From assembly GCA_900539035.1 (NCBI GenBank), contig UQAU01000009.1, positions 1 to 64,000 of the forward strand: a stretch of 64,000 nucleotides of DNA. The letters are read 5' to 3'. Origin of the DNA: an uncultured Collinsella sp. (GTDB taxonomy: Bacteria; Actinomycetota; Coriobacteriia; Coriobacteriales; Coriobacteriaceae). The notes under the pieces are model-generated. The model did not search any database, was not told where the DNA came from, and saw nothing but the letters and a program-made list of their open reading frames with translations. Numbering within the stretch: the first letter of the stretch is position 1; each line of letters starts with the position of its first letter. Made by a program: the position numbers and the translations under genes. Shown here piece by piece: positions 17,769-26,372 of this stretch.

Positions 17769-18110
17769 ATGGATTACATCCGCGCAATCGAGCGTCAGCA
17801 GATCCGCGAGGACATTCCTCAGGTTCGCGTCGCCGACAACGTCAAGGTTCACTACCGCATTAAGGAAGGCGACCGCGAGCGCATCCAGGTCTTCCAGGGC
17901 GACGTCATCCGCATGGCCGGCGCCGGTGCCCGCGAGACCTTCACCGTCCGCAAGATGTCCTTCGGTGTCGGTGTTGAGCGTACCTTCCCGCTTCACAGCC
18001 CCAAGATCGCCAAGCTCGAGGTCGTTCGTCATGGTCGCGTCCGTCGCGCCAAGCTGTACTACCTCCGCGACAAGGTGGGCAAGGCTGCTCGCATCCCCGA
18101 GAAGCGCTAA
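17769..18110 (+). CDS. rplS: 50S ribosomal protein L19
   Basis: 113 aa, MDYIRAIERQQIREDIPQVRVADNV. The ATG at 17769 matches the family start and has AAGG 8 nt before it. L19 lies at the 30S-50S interface. VFQGDVIRMAGAGARETFTVRK and RAKLYYLRDKVGKAARI are typical. Although rplS often follows trmD, here it is a single-gene unit with its own promoter and terminator. Confidence 0.97.
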   Translation: MDYIRAIERQQIREDIPQVRVADNVKVHYRIKEGDRERIQVFQGDVIRMAGAGARETFTVRKMSFGVGVERTFPLHSPKIAKLEVVRHGRVRRAKLYYLRDKVGKAARIPEKR

Positions 18111-18144
18111 GAAGATCGCAGCGTCTGTCCACTCGTTTGGACAC

Positions 18145-18174
18145 AAGGGTCACCTTCGGGTGGCCCTTCTTTTT
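18145..18174 (+). terminator. Rho-independent terminator after rplS
   Basis: AAGGGTCACC, loop TTCG, GGTGGCCCTT, then CTTTTTAT. A second small hairpin, TGTCCA/TGGACA, lies just upstream at 18126-18143. Confidence 0.85.
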
Positions 18175-18203
18175 ATCTGATTTGCATGCAAGGAGGGCCT
18201 GGT

Positions 18204-18992
18204 ATGGCCAATATGACGAGCTCGGTTTCGGCATCGCAGGTTGCCGGAGAGCTGGCGAGCGCAACGTTTGAGGAGATCCCCGCCCTCGTGGAGCATTATC
18301 GCGAGGACCCGCGCCAGCAGGTGATCAAGGCTTGCGAGCGTGCCCTTAAGCGCCATGCCAAGGAACTTGCCGAGCGCGAGCGCGTCAATGACATGTACGA
18401 GCTTATGCATGAGCTTGGCGGCGATGGGGTGGTCGTTGGCGTCGACGAGGTGGGTCGCGGATCGGTGGCTGGTCCTTTGACGGTATGCGCCGTCTGCCTT
18501 CCTATGGAGCCGCGCGTCTGGGGCATCAACGATTCCAAAAAGCTCACGCCGGCGCGCCGCGAGTTGCTCTCAGTGAAGATTGCCGAGGTGGCGACGGCGA
18601 TCGGTTTTTGCCATATCGCGCCTAAGGATATCGATGATATGGGCATGGCCCGCGCCATCCGCGCTGCCGTCGCGGGTGCGGTGGCCGATACGGGGCTCGA
18701 GCCCGATTGCGTCCTCATGGACGGCAACCCCCTGGGCGCCGTTCCCAACGAGCGCGATGTGGTGAAGGGCGATGCCAAGATCGCCTGCATCGCCGCGGCG
18801 TCCATCGTGGCCAAGGTCACGCGTGACGAGATGATGGTCGAGTACGACGCCGAGTATCCCGAGTACCGTCTGGCCGAGTCGAAGGGCTATGCGAGCCCCG
18901 AGCACATCGAGGCCATTCGCAAACATGGACTTTGTCCGCTGCACCGCGTGAGCTTTTGCGGAAACTTTCTGCAGACTGAGCGCCTTTTCTAG
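18204..18992 (+). CDS. rnhB: Ribonuclease HII
   Basis: 262 aa. Removes RNA from RNA-DNA hybrids and misincorporated ribonucleotides. The ATG at 18204 is preferred over 18186 because AGGAGGG (18191-18197) lies between them. The catalytic segment VGVDEVGRGSVAGP starts near residue 80, followed by NDSKKL, DGNPLG and ASIVAKVTRD. About 75 residues of helical N-terminal extension precede the catalytic domain, as in several Gram-positive RNase HII proteins. Confidence 0.95.
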   Translation: MANMTSSVSASQVAGELASATFEEIPALVEHYREDPRQQVIKACERALKRHAKELAERERVNDMYELMHELGGDGVVVGVDEVGRGSVAGPLTVCAVCLPMEPRVWGINDSKKLTPARRELLSVKIAEVATAIGFCHIAPKDIDDMGMARAIRAAVAGAVADTGLEPDCVLMDGNPLGAVPNERDVVKGDAKIACIAAASIVAKVTRDEMMVEYDAEYPEYRLAESKGYASPEHIEAIRKHGLCPLHRVSFCGNFLQTERLF

Positions 18993-19041
18993 GCCAATTG
19001 TGGAGACATGGACCTCTGGGGTTTTATAAACCTGCTGGTAG

Positions 19042-19083
19042 CGGGCCGTATGCAACACCATTGTTGCGTACGGCCCGTTTTTT
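19042..19083 (+). terminator. Rho-independent terminator after rnhB
   Basis: CGGGCCGTA (19042-19050) pairs with TACGGCCCG (19069-19077) and GCAACA with TGTTGC inside; six T residues follow. Confidence 0.9.
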
Positions 19084-19090
19084 GACGGCA

Positions 19091-19110
19091 TTTGGTCAGC
19101 TTTTGGTTTG
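19091..19110 (+). promoter_or_regulatory. 20-bp shared competence element, copy 1
   Basis: TTTGGTCAGCTTTTGGTTTG, identical over 20 bp to 48475-48494 upstream of comEA. It contains TTTGGT twice with an 11-bp period. It starts 7 bp after the rnhB terminator and ends 71 bp before the yraN start codon. No standard -10 or -35 can be fitted with confidence. Confidence 0.7.
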
Positions 19111-19181
19111 CTTCCGGTACTTACCCGCATGAAAGGTGCCCTCATCATCGGGGCAATGCAGTGTGCGGGAAAGGAGACCCC

Positions 19182-19667
19182 ATGAGTGCCGCAAGCAAAA
19201 AGAGCAAGACGCAGCAGCTCAAGGAGCGTTGGGAAAACGGCGAGCTCGACTCCGGGGCGATGACGCCCGAGTTTATCAAGGGACTCAGTCCCCGCGAGCT
19301 AGGCATGCTGGGCGAGCTGATCACCATCGACTACTTTAACGAGCGCGGCTACACCTTGCTGGAGCAGGGCTATCGTTGCACCGAGGGCGAGGCCGATCTG
19401 GTGCTGCTCGATGAGCTCGACGATGTCGTGGTGATGGCCGAGGTCAAGACCAGACGCGTTTCGCTGGATTGCACCACGCGGGTCTTTCCCGAGGAGGCCG
19501 TGGACGCCCAAAAGCAACGCCGCTACCGCCGCATCGCAAGTTGCTATCTCATGGAGCATTATCCGCTCAAGGCGATTCGCTTCGATGCTGTGGGTGTCAC
19601 CATCCGCGGCGGGCATATCGCCGAGATCGAGCATCAGTACAACGCGTTCGATTGGCAGGTGTCGTGA
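19182..19667 (+). CDS. yraN: YraN/UPF0102 nuclease-fold protein
   Basis: 161 aa from ATG 19182 behind AAAGGAG. The C-terminal domain has the Holliday-junction-resolvase-like pattern GELITIDYFNERGYTLLEQGYRCTEGEADLVLL followed by MAEVKTR, the family's conserved acidic and E-x-K residues. About 45 residues precede this core. The stop TGA overlaps the comM ATG (TGATG), so yraN, comM and dprA are translated together. The biochemical role is unknown; the neighbours suggest DNA processing during transformation. Confidence 0.88.
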   Translation: MSAASKKSKTQQLKERWENGELDSGAMTPEFIKGLSPRELGMLGELITIDYFNERGYTLLEQGYRCTEGEADLVLLDELDDVVVMAEVKTRRVSLDCTTRVFPEEAVDAQKQRRYRRIASCYLMEHYPLKAIRFDAVGVTIRGGHIAEIEHQYNAFDWQVS

Positions 19668-21190
19668 TGGCGTTCGAGACGTTTGCCGTTCACGCGGCCT
19701 GCATCCGCGGCGTCGAGGCGATTCACGTCACGGTCGAGGTCTCGCTTGCCGGTGGCGTTCCGGGCATCCAGATGCTCGGCATTCCGAGTATGGAGGTGAT
19801 GGAGTCACGCGGTCGTATTCGCTGCGCGATGCGCTCCGCCGGGTTCGAGATCCCGCGCTCGGGCATTACCGTTAACCTGGCACCCGGCGATATCCGCAAG
19901 ACCGGTAGCGGCTTTGACCTGCCCATCGCCATCGCGGTTCTAGCGGCCGATGAGCAGATTCCCCGTGACAACCTCGATCGCTGCCTTATCGCAGGTGAGC
20001 TTGGTCTGGACGGTACGGTGCTTCCCGTCAAGGGCGAGGTGGCGTTTCAGCTATTGGCTCGCGACATGGGGCTGTCTTTTATCGCCGGCAGGTCCGACCA
20101 GCATGTGCCACTCGCGGGCGTAGATTGCGGCTTTATCGACCATCTGTCTCAGCTTGCTCACGGCATGGGCGATGCCGCACGGCACTACTTGGATTCCGAG
20201 GGTGTCGAGGCGACCTTTGAGCCCGAGCTCGACTATGCAGACGTGCTGGGGCAGGAAGTCGCTAAACGCGGCATGGCGCTTGCGGCGGCAGGAGAACTCG
20301 GCTTGCTCATGATCGGGTCTCCGGGATCGGGCAAGACGATGCTCGCACGCCGTATGACCGGCATCCTGCCCGAGCTTTCCGTTGAGGATCAGCAGGAGGC
20401 ACTGTGCATCCATTCGGTTTTGGGTGAGAACATTGATGGCTTGTTGGCGGGGCACCGCCCCTTCCGCAGTCCCCACCACAGTATTTCGACCGCAGGCCTT
20501 ATCGGCGGCGGGCGCCCGGTGCACCCGGGTGAGATCAGCCTTGCTCATGGCGGCGTGCTCTTTTTGGACGAGCTTGCCGAGTTTCCCACTGGCGTGCTGC
20601 AGACGCTGCGTCAGCCCATCGAGCGCGGCTACGTGAGGATCGTACGCGTCGACGGGGCTTTTACCTTCCCGTCGCGCTTTCAGCTGCTGGCTGCGAGCAA
20701 TCCCTGCCCCTGCGGCTTTTTGGGCGATCGCGAGGTGCCGTGTCGCTGCTCGGCGGCGATGGTCGAGCGCTATCGGTCTAAACTGCGCGGTCCTTTGGCC
20801 GACCGTATCGACATGATGATCGATGTGACCCGTCCCGACCCTCAAGTGATTATCGAGGGTGCGGAGGGCATGTCGTCGGCCGAGTTACGTGACTACGTTG
20901 TGCGCGGTCGCGCCTTTCGCGCTTGGCGCGAATCCCGCATGGACGATGCGGATGCCGAGGCCGAGGATGACGAGACTCGGTCCATTGACGGCGTCGTTTC
21001 GACCTTTGAGCTCGATGATGCGGCGGAGAAGTGTGTGCTCGGCCTGTCGAAGCGCACGCATCTCACAGGGCGTGGCATCGTGCGCCTTGTTCGCATTGCG
21101 CGCACGATCGCAGATGTCGCCGAGAGCGAGCAGGTGACGCAGGACCACGTGCTCGAGGCGGCGATGTACCAGGGAAGGAGGGACCAATGA
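19667..21190 (+). CDS. comM: ComM/YifB-type AAA ATPase
   Basis: 507 aa from ATG 19667. An N-terminal Lon-protease-like domain (MAFETFAVHAACIRGVEAIHVTVEVSLAGGVPGIQMLG) is followed by an Mg-chelatase-type AAA+ domain with Walker A GSPGSGKTM, Walker B GVLFLDELAEF and the cysteine loop CPCGFLGDREVPCRC. ComM is known as a hexameric helicase that promotes branch migration of transforming DNA. It sits between yraN and dprA and shares stop-start overlaps with both. Confidence 0.94.
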   Translation: MAFETFAVHAACIRGVEAIHVTVEVSLAGGVPGIQMLGIPSMEVMESRGRIRCAMRSAGFEIPRSGITVNLAPGDIRKTGSGFDLPIAIAVLAADEQIPRDNLDRCLIAGELGLDGTVLPVKGEVAFQLLARDMGLSFIAGRSDQHVPLAGVDCGFIDHLSQLAHGMGDAARHYLDSEGVEATFEPELDYADVLGQEVAKRGMALAAAGELGLLMIGSPGSGKTMLARRMTGILPELSVEDQQEALCIHSVLGENIDGLLAGHRPFRSPHHSISTAGLIGGGRPVHPGEISLAHGGVLFLDELAEFPTGVLQTLRQPIERGYVRIVRVDGAFTFPSRFQLLAASNPCPCGFLGDREVPCRCSAAMVERYRSKLRGPLADRIDMMIDVTRPDPQVIIEGAEGMSSAELRDYVVRGRAFRAWRESRMDDADAEAEDDETRSIDGVVSTFELDDAAEKCVLGLSKRTHLTGRGIVRLVRIARTIADVAESEQVTQDHVLEAAMYQGRRDQ

Positions 21191-22122
21191 TGGCTGAGGG
21201 GACCTTCGAGCTGCATCCAGGTGACGCGTTGTATCCCGAGACCGTTTTGGAGCTTTCTGATGTACCTCAGACGCTCTATGTGCGCGGCAACCCCGAGGCG
21301 CTTTCGACGCCCGCGCTCTCCATCATCGGTGCGCGAAAGGCCTCGCCGTATGGTCTTGCCGTGGCAGAGCTTGCGGCGAAGGTGGCGGTTGAGGCGGGAG
21401 TGACGGTAGTTTCGGGCGGTGCGATCGGTTGTGACCAGGCCTCGGGTTGGGCTGCGGTCAACGCCGGCGGCAAACACGTCGTGGTGCTGGGGACGGGCGC
21501 CGACGTGGTCTACCCGCGTTCGAGCGCGGGGCTTATTACGCGCACGCTCGATACGGGCGGCGCGGTCGTGTCGATCTCTCCGTGGGGCATGGGTCCGCGC
21601 AAGTTTGCCTTTCCGCGTCGCAATCGCGTGATCGCGGCCCTGTCGCAAGCCCTCTTTGTATCCGAGGCGGGTATGCCTTCCGGGACGTTTTCTACAGCCG
21701 AGGCTGCTATGGATTTGGGGCGCGAACTTCTTGCCGTGCCGGGGTCGATCCTATCGCCCGAGTCGCGTGGCACGAATTATCTCATTGCGAACGGTGCCTG
21801 CTGCATTGTCGACGAGGAGTCCATCGAGATGGCTATCTCTCGCATATACGGCACCCTGCGCTACTCGCGCCCCGATGCTCCCGGCATTGCCGACCTGAAT
21901 CCAACACAGCAGACCGTGATGCATGCGCTCATCGCCTCTCCGCTCAAGGTCGACGACATCGCGGCGCTCGTCTCACTCGATGCTGTCGGCGTACTCAAAC
22001 TCTTGGGTTCGCTTGAACTCGAGGGCCTTATCGAGCGCATGATGGATGGAAGGTATGCGCCCTCCAAGTTTGCCCTTCACGCCCAGACGCCCTTCGGTCA
22101 CAATGGAAAACGTGTCAATTAG
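21187..22122 (+). CDS. dprA: DNA processing protein DprA
   Basis: 311 aa, ATG 21187 overlapping the comM stop, with AAGGAGGG upstream. DprA loads RecA onto incoming single strands. The Rossmann-like core has IIGARKASPYGL, VVSGGAIGCDQASGWAAV, FPRRNRVIAALS and STAEAAMDLGRELLAVPGS, and a C-terminal winged-helix part (TQQTVMHALIASPLKVDDIAALV). The N-terminal SAM-like domain of some DprA proteins is short here. Third gene of the yraN-comM-dprA unit. Confidence 0.94.
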   Translation: MMAEGTFELHPGDALYPETVLELSDVPQTLYVRGNPEALSTPALSIIGARKASPYGLAVAELAAKVAVEAGVTVVSGGAIGCDQASGWAAVNAGGKHVVVLGTGADVVYPRSSAGLITRTLDTGGAVVSISPWGMGPRKFAFPRRNRVIAALSQALFVSEAGMPSGTFSTAEAAMDLGRELLAVPGSILSPESRGTNYLIANGACCIVDEESIEMAISRIYGTLRYSRPDAPGIADLNPTQQTVMHALIASPLKVDDIAALVSLDAVGVLKLLGSLELEGLIERMMDGRYAPSKFALHAQTPFGHNGKRVN

Positions 22123-22136
22123 AAAGGTGTTTGCAG

Positions 22137-23474
22137 ATGCAGTTCGATCAGGTGACGGTTATCGGTGGCGGTCTGGCGGGTTCGGAATGCGCGATCCAGC
22201 TGGCAGACCGCGGGTTTGCCGTAAAGCTGTGCGAGATGCGCCCCCAGGTGAGCTCCCCGGCTCACCATACCGATCACCTGGCAGAGCTCGTCTGCTCCAA
22301 TTCGTTTAAGTCGACCCGTCCGGATTCCGCGGCTGGTTTGCTGAAGGCCGAGCTTGAGCGTATGGGTTCAGTCCTGCTCGACTGCGCCCATCGCGCTGCT
22401 GTTCCCGCTGGTGGCGCCCTGGCGGTCGACCGTGTTACATTCTCCGAGCTCGTCGAGGCTGAGGTTGCCGCCCGCCCCAATATCGAGGTCGTTCACGGCG
22501 AGGTCACCCAGATCCCCGAGGGCCACGTGGTCATTGCCGCGGGCCCGCTGTGTTCACCGGCGCTGAGCGAAGAGGTCATGAAGCTTGTCGGTGGCGACGC
22601 CCTTGCGTTCTTCGATGCCGCGGCGCCGATCGTCGATGCCTCCACGCTCGATATGGACGTGCTGTTTTCGCAGTCGCGCTACGAGGAGCAGGGGAGCGGC
22701 GACTATCTCAACGCTCCGCTCAACAAGGAGGAGTACGAGGCCTTTATCGAGGCGCTCACCACGGCCGACCGCGTGGTGCTCAAGGACTTTGAGGGCGGCG
22801 ATCTGTTCCAAGCCTGCCAGCCTGCCGAGGAGGTTGCGCGCACCGGCAAGGACGCCATTCGCTTTGGCGCCATGAAGCCCGTCGGCCTCACCGACCCGCG
22901 TACCGGACGTCGCCCTTGGGCGGCGATTCAGCTGCGTGCCGAGAACAAGGAGAAGACCGCCTATAACCTGGTGGGCTTCCAGACCAACCTGACCTTTGGC
23001 GAGCAGAAGCGCGTCTTCCATATGGTGCCGGGCCTGGAGAACGCTGAGTTCTTCCGCTACGGTGTCATGCACCGCAATACCTTTGTCGACGCCCCGCACG
23101 TGCTCGATGGCACCTTTGCCGTGCCCGGTACCGGCGTGCGCCTGGCCGGTCAGATCACCGGCACCGAGGGGTACATGGAAGCCGTGGCGACCGGTCTGCT
23201 CGCGGCGCTCAACACCTATGCAGAGGCTATCGGCGCCGATTCCGTCGAGTTGCCCCGCGTGGGCGCCCTGGGTGCGCTCGTGGGCTATGCGACCGATCCT
23301 GCCACCGTGGGCTATCAGCCCATGCATGTCAACTTTGGCCTGGTGCCGCCGCTCGAGGACGGTAAGCGCCGCAGCAAGCGCGACCGCTATCAGGCCTATG
23401 CGGACCGTGCGCTCGAGGCCCTCGATGCCTACTTGGCCACGCGTTCCGACTTGTTTGGAGGCGACCGGTCATAG
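22137..23474 (+). CDS. trmFO: Folate-dependent tRNA (uracil-54-C5)-methyltransferase TrmFO
   Basis: 445 aa. Uses methylene-tetrahydrofolate and FAD to form ribothymidine at position 54 of tRNA. The FAD-binding motif VIGGGLAGSECAIQLADRGF opens the protein, LVCSNSFKS contains the conserved catalytic-loop cysteine and GALVGYATDPATVGYQPMHVNFGLVPP closes it. The ATG at 22137 follows AGAAAGG. Conserved neighbourhood dprA-trmFO-xerC is well known in Gram-positive bacteria. Confidence 0.96.
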   Translation: MQFDQVTVIGGGLAGSECAIQLADRGFAVKLCEMRPQVSSPAHHTDHLAELVCSNSFKSTRPDSAAGLLKAELERMGSVLLDCAHRAAVPAGGALAVDRVTFSELVEAEVAARPNIEVVHGEVTQIPEGHVVIAAGPLCSPALSEEVMKLVGGDALAFFDAAAPIVDASTLDMDVLFSQSRYEEQGSGDYLNAPLNKEEYEAFIEALTTADRVVLKDFEGGDLFQACQPAEEVARTGKDAIRFGAMKPVGLTDPRTGRRPWAAIQLRAENKEKTAYNLVGFQTNLTFGEQKRVFHMVPGLENAEFFRYGVMHRNTFVDAPHVLDGTFAVPGTGVRLAGQITGTEGYMEAVATGLLAALNTYAEAIGADSVELPRVGALGALVGYATDPATVGYQPMHVNFGLVPPLEDGKRRSKRDRYQAYADRALEALDAYLATRSDLFGGDRS

Positions 23475-24391
23475 CCTTTGACCTGTACGACACCGTCGAC
23501 TCTTTTATCGCCTATATCGCACGCGTTGAGGGGCTTTCTCCCAACACGGTGACGGCCTATGGCTCGAGACTGGAGCGCTTTGCTGCCTGGTGCGAGCGCG
23601 AGGATATTGATGCTTTCGCTGCCGACGTGCGCACCATTCGTCGCTATCTTGCTGAGCTTTCGCGTGAGCAGGTGGCTCCCCGAACGCTTGCGGCGCACCT
23701 GTCGGCTATCCGATCTCTCTATCGCTGGATGGCTGCCGAGGGGATTGTCGAGGGCGATGCGGTCTCGGCGATCGCGTCGCCCAAGCTGCCGCGTGACCTG
23801 CCGGGCGTCCTTACGACCCAGCAGGTCGAGGCGCTGCTCAAGACGCCTGATACCTCAACACCCGCGGGACTGCGCGATGCGGCGATGCTCGAGTTGCTCT
23901 ATGCCTCGGGTGCCCGCATCTCAGAGCTTGCGGCGCTCAATCTGGAATCCATCTCATGGTCCGAGCGCACGCTGCGCCTGTGGGGCAAGGGGAGCAAGGA
24001 GCGTATCGTCCCTCTGTATCGTCGTGCGCTCGATGTGACGCGTCTCTATATTGAAGAGGGGAGGCCGGAGTTGCTCGCTCGGGCAAAGCGCCGCGACCTC
24101 GCTACCGGGCCACATCCGCTGCTTATATCGGCGCGCGGCAATCGCATGAGCGCCGCGATGCTCCGGCGGCGGTTCCATACGCTGGCGACGCTCGCCGGCA
24201 TTCCGGCTGACATCGCCCCGCATGCGATGCGCCATACCTTTGCGACCGACTTGCTCGAGGGCGGTGCGGACCTGCGCTCGGTTCAAGAGCTGCTAGGTCA
24301 TGCGAGCCTGTCCACGACGCAGATCTACACGCATCTCACACCCGATCGGCTTAAACGTGCCGTGGCTCAAGCCCATCCCCGCGGCGAATAG
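23471..24391 (+). CDS. Tyrosine recombinase XerC-like, uncertain start codon
   Basis: The catalytic domain is complete: Arg in SGARISELAALN, Lys in GKGSKER, HAMRHTFAT for HxxR, His in LGHASLSTTQIYTHL and the Tyr there. The N-terminal SAM-like domain only reads as complete if translation begins near 23471 (FDLYDTVDSFIAYIARVEGLSPNTVTAYG). No ATG, GTG or TTG exists there: the codon 9 nt after GGAGG (23457-23461) is ATA, overlapping the trmFO stop (ATAG). The first normal start is GTG 23549, which would lose 26 residues. Likely roles are chromosome dimer resolution or element integration; XerC from the trmFO neighbourhood is the best guess. Confidence 0.82.
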   Translation: MAFDLYDTVDSFIAYIARVEGLSPNTVTAYGSRLERFAAWCEREDIDAFAADVRTIRRYLAELSREQVAPRTLAAHLSAIRSLYRWMAAEGIVEGDAVSAIASPKLPRDLPGVLTTQQVEALLKTPDTSTPAGLRDAAMLELLYASGARISELAALNLESISWSERTLRLWGKGSKERIVPLYRRALDVTRLYIEEGRPELLARAKRRDLATGPHPLLISARGNRMSAAMLRRRFHTLATLAGIPADIAPHAMRHTFATDLLEGGADLRSVQELLGHASLSTTQIYTHLTPDRLKRAVAQAHPRGE

Positions 24392-24440
24392 TGGCTGGGA
24401 CGTCCCGCGCCGCACTCAGGTGTGTGGTTTTGATTGCGGG

Positions 24441-24469
24441 TTGGCAGGAAGAGGCATTCCTGCTATCAT
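24441..24469 (+). promoter_or_regulatory. Promoter of rpsB-tsf with extended -10
   Basis: TTGGCA at 24441-24446, 17-bp spacer, and TGCTATCAT at 24461-24469 (extended -10). The leader of about 135 nt can form CCCGG/CCGGG and GTTGC/GCAAC stems and may be an S2 regulatory leader; this last point is inference. Confidence 0.7.
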
Positions 24470-24610
24470 TCATCGGGTTGCTTCACGGCAACATGTTTTT
24501 ATCACGCACGCGCGGCTACTTCATACCGTGGTGCCCGGGCTTTGGTAGCACATGTCCGGGTTGGTTTTGGAGGATGACCCCGCGCGGAGGCAAACCACAG
24601 GAGGTTTAAC

Positions 24611-25339
24611 ATGGCTACCAAGATTAATATCCGCACCCTGCTCGAGGCCGGCTGCCACTTCGGTCACCAGACCCGTCGCTGGAACCCCAAGATGAAGCCG
24701 TTCATCTTCGGTGAGCGCAACGGCATCTACATCCTCGACCTCAAGCAGACCATCCTCGACGCCGACCAGGCCTACACCTTCGTCAAGAACGTCGCCAAGG
24801 GTGGCAACGTGCTGTTCGTCGGCACCAAGAAGCAGGCTCAGGAGGCCGTCAAGAACGCTGCTGAGCGCGCCAACATGCCTTACATCAACCAGCGTTGGCT
24901 CGGCGGTATGCTGACCAACTTCGTCACCATCCGCTCCCGCATCAACCGCATGGAGGAGCTCGAGGCTATGGTCGAGGACGGCCGCATGGCTGTTCTGCCC
25001 AAGAAGGAGCAGGCTGTTCTCGGCAAGGAGCTCACCAAGCTCCAGACCAACCTCGGTGGCGCCCGCGACATGAAGGGTCTGCCCCAGGCTCTCTTCGTCA
25101 TCGACACCAAGCGCGAGGAGAACGCCATCAAGGAGGCTCAGCGCCTGAACATCCCCGTCGTCGCCCTGATCGACACCAACTCCGATCCCGACGAGGTCGA
25201 GTACGGCATCCCCTGCAACGATGACGCTATCTCCGCTGTCACCCTTATGTGCGAGCTCATGGCTGACGCCTGCCTCGCTGGCTCTGGTAAGGAGCAGGTC
25301 TCCGAGGCCGAGATGGCCGCTGAGCCCAAGGCCGAGTAA
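24611..25339 (+). CDS. rpsB: 30S ribosomal protein S2
   Basis: 242 aa. MATKINIRTLLEAGCHFGHQTRRWNPKMKPFIFGERNGIYILDLKQT is unmistakable S2, as is DMKGLPQALFVIDTKREENAIKEA. AGGAGG stands 6-7 nt before the ATG. Paired with tsf 45 bp downstream, the usual arrangement, under one promoter and one terminator. Confidence 0.98.
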   Translation: MATKINIRTLLEAGCHFGHQTRRWNPKMKPFIFGERNGIYILDLKQTILDADQAYTFVKNVAKGGNVLFVGTKKQAQEAVKNAAERANMPYINQRWLGGMLTNFVTIRSRINRMEELEAMVEDGRMAVLPKKEQAVLGKELTKLQTNLGGARDMKGLPQALFVIDTKREENAIKEAQRLNIPVVALIDTNSDPDEVEYGIPCNDDAISAVTLMCELMADACLAGSGKEQVSEAEMAAEPKAE

Positions 25340-25384
25340 ATCAGTCTTAGTTAATTCTTTTTCATCTCTTTGAAAGGAACCACA

Positions 25385-26254
25385 ATGGCCCAGATTACCG
25401 CCGCTATGGTCAAGCAGCTCCGCGAGATGACCGACTCCCCGATGATGGAGTGCAAGAAGGCTCTCGTCGAGGCTGACGGCGACATGGACGCCGCTGTCGA
25501 CGTTCTGCGTAAGAACGGCCTTGCCAAGGCTGCCAAGAAGGCTGGCCGTGAGACCAACGAGGGCGCTGTCGCCGCGTTCGTCTCCGAGGATGGCAAGACC
25601 GGCGCTCTGCTCGAGCTCTCCTGCGAGACCGACTTCGTTGGCTCTAACGCCAAGTTCACCGGCTTTGCTTCCAAGGTCGCTGAGGTTGTCGCTACCACCG
25701 AGCCTGCTGACGTCGACGCTCTGCTCGAGAAGCCGATGGGCGAGGAGACCGTTTCCTCCGAGCTCACCGAGATGATTCACATCATGGGCGAGAACATGAA
25801 GATCTCCCGCTTCGCTGCCCGCAAGGCTGAGAACGGCGCGCTCGCTTCTTACATCCACATGGGTGGTAAGATCGGCGTCCTCGTCGAGTTCGCCTTCGAG
25901 AAGGCTGAGACCGCTCAGGCTGAATCCTTCAAGACCTTCGCTCACGACGTTGCCCTTCAGGTTGCCGCCGTCGCCCCGATCTGCGCTACCCGCGATCAGG
26001 TTCCGGCCGAGACCGTCGAGCACGAGAAGCAGATCTACATGGCTCAGGCTGCCGAGTCCGGTAAGCCCGAGGCTATCCAGGAGAAGATGGCTGTCGGCCG
26101 TCTGGAGAAGTTCTACAAGCAGTCCGTGCTCACCGAGCAGGAGTTCATCAAGGACAGCTCCCTCACCATCAAGAAGTACGCTGAGCAGGTCTCCAAGGAG
26201 CTCGGCGACACCATTACCGTCGTTGCCTTTGACCGTCTGGTCCGTGGCGAGTAA
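25385..26254 (+). CDS. tsf: Elongation factor Ts
   Basis: 289 aa; the ATG 25385 has AAAGGA upstream, so the in-frame TTG at 25370 is not used. EF-Ts exchanges GDP for GTP on EF-Tu. The N-terminal UBA-like part (MVKQLREMTDSPMMECKKALVEADGDMDAAV) and the core GALLELSCETDFVGSNAKFTGFA plus a C-terminal dimer subdomain are present. Confidence 0.98.
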   Translation: MAQITAAMVKQLREMTDSPMMECKKALVEADGDMDAAVDVLRKNGLAKAAKKAGRETNEGAVAAFVSEDGKTGALLELSCETDFVGSNAKFTGFASKVAEVVATTEPADVDALLEKPMGEETVSSELTEMIHIMGENMKISRFAARKAENGALASYIHMGGKIGVLVEFAFEKAETAQAESFKTFAHDVALQVAAVAPICATRDQVPAETVEHEKQIYMAQAAESGKPEAIQEKMAVGRLEKFYKQSVLTEQEFIKDSSLTIKKYAEQVSKELGDTITVVAFDRLVRGE

Positions 26255-26277
26255 ATAAGCTCTTGTAGCTGGTAATG

Positions 26278-26312
26278 AGCAGGCTGTGGGTTTTACTCAC
26301 AGCCTGCTTTTT
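26278..26312 (+). terminator. Rho-independent terminator after tsf
   Basis: AGCAGGCTGTG (26278-26288) pairs perfectly with CACAGCCTGCT (26298-26308), followed by five T residues. A small GGCTCT/AGAGCC hairpin follows directly. Confidence 0.92.
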
Positions 26313-26372
26313 CATGGCTCTTCGTAGAGCCTTTGATAGAATGTTGAGAGTTCAATCTAAAGGAGGATCGCT

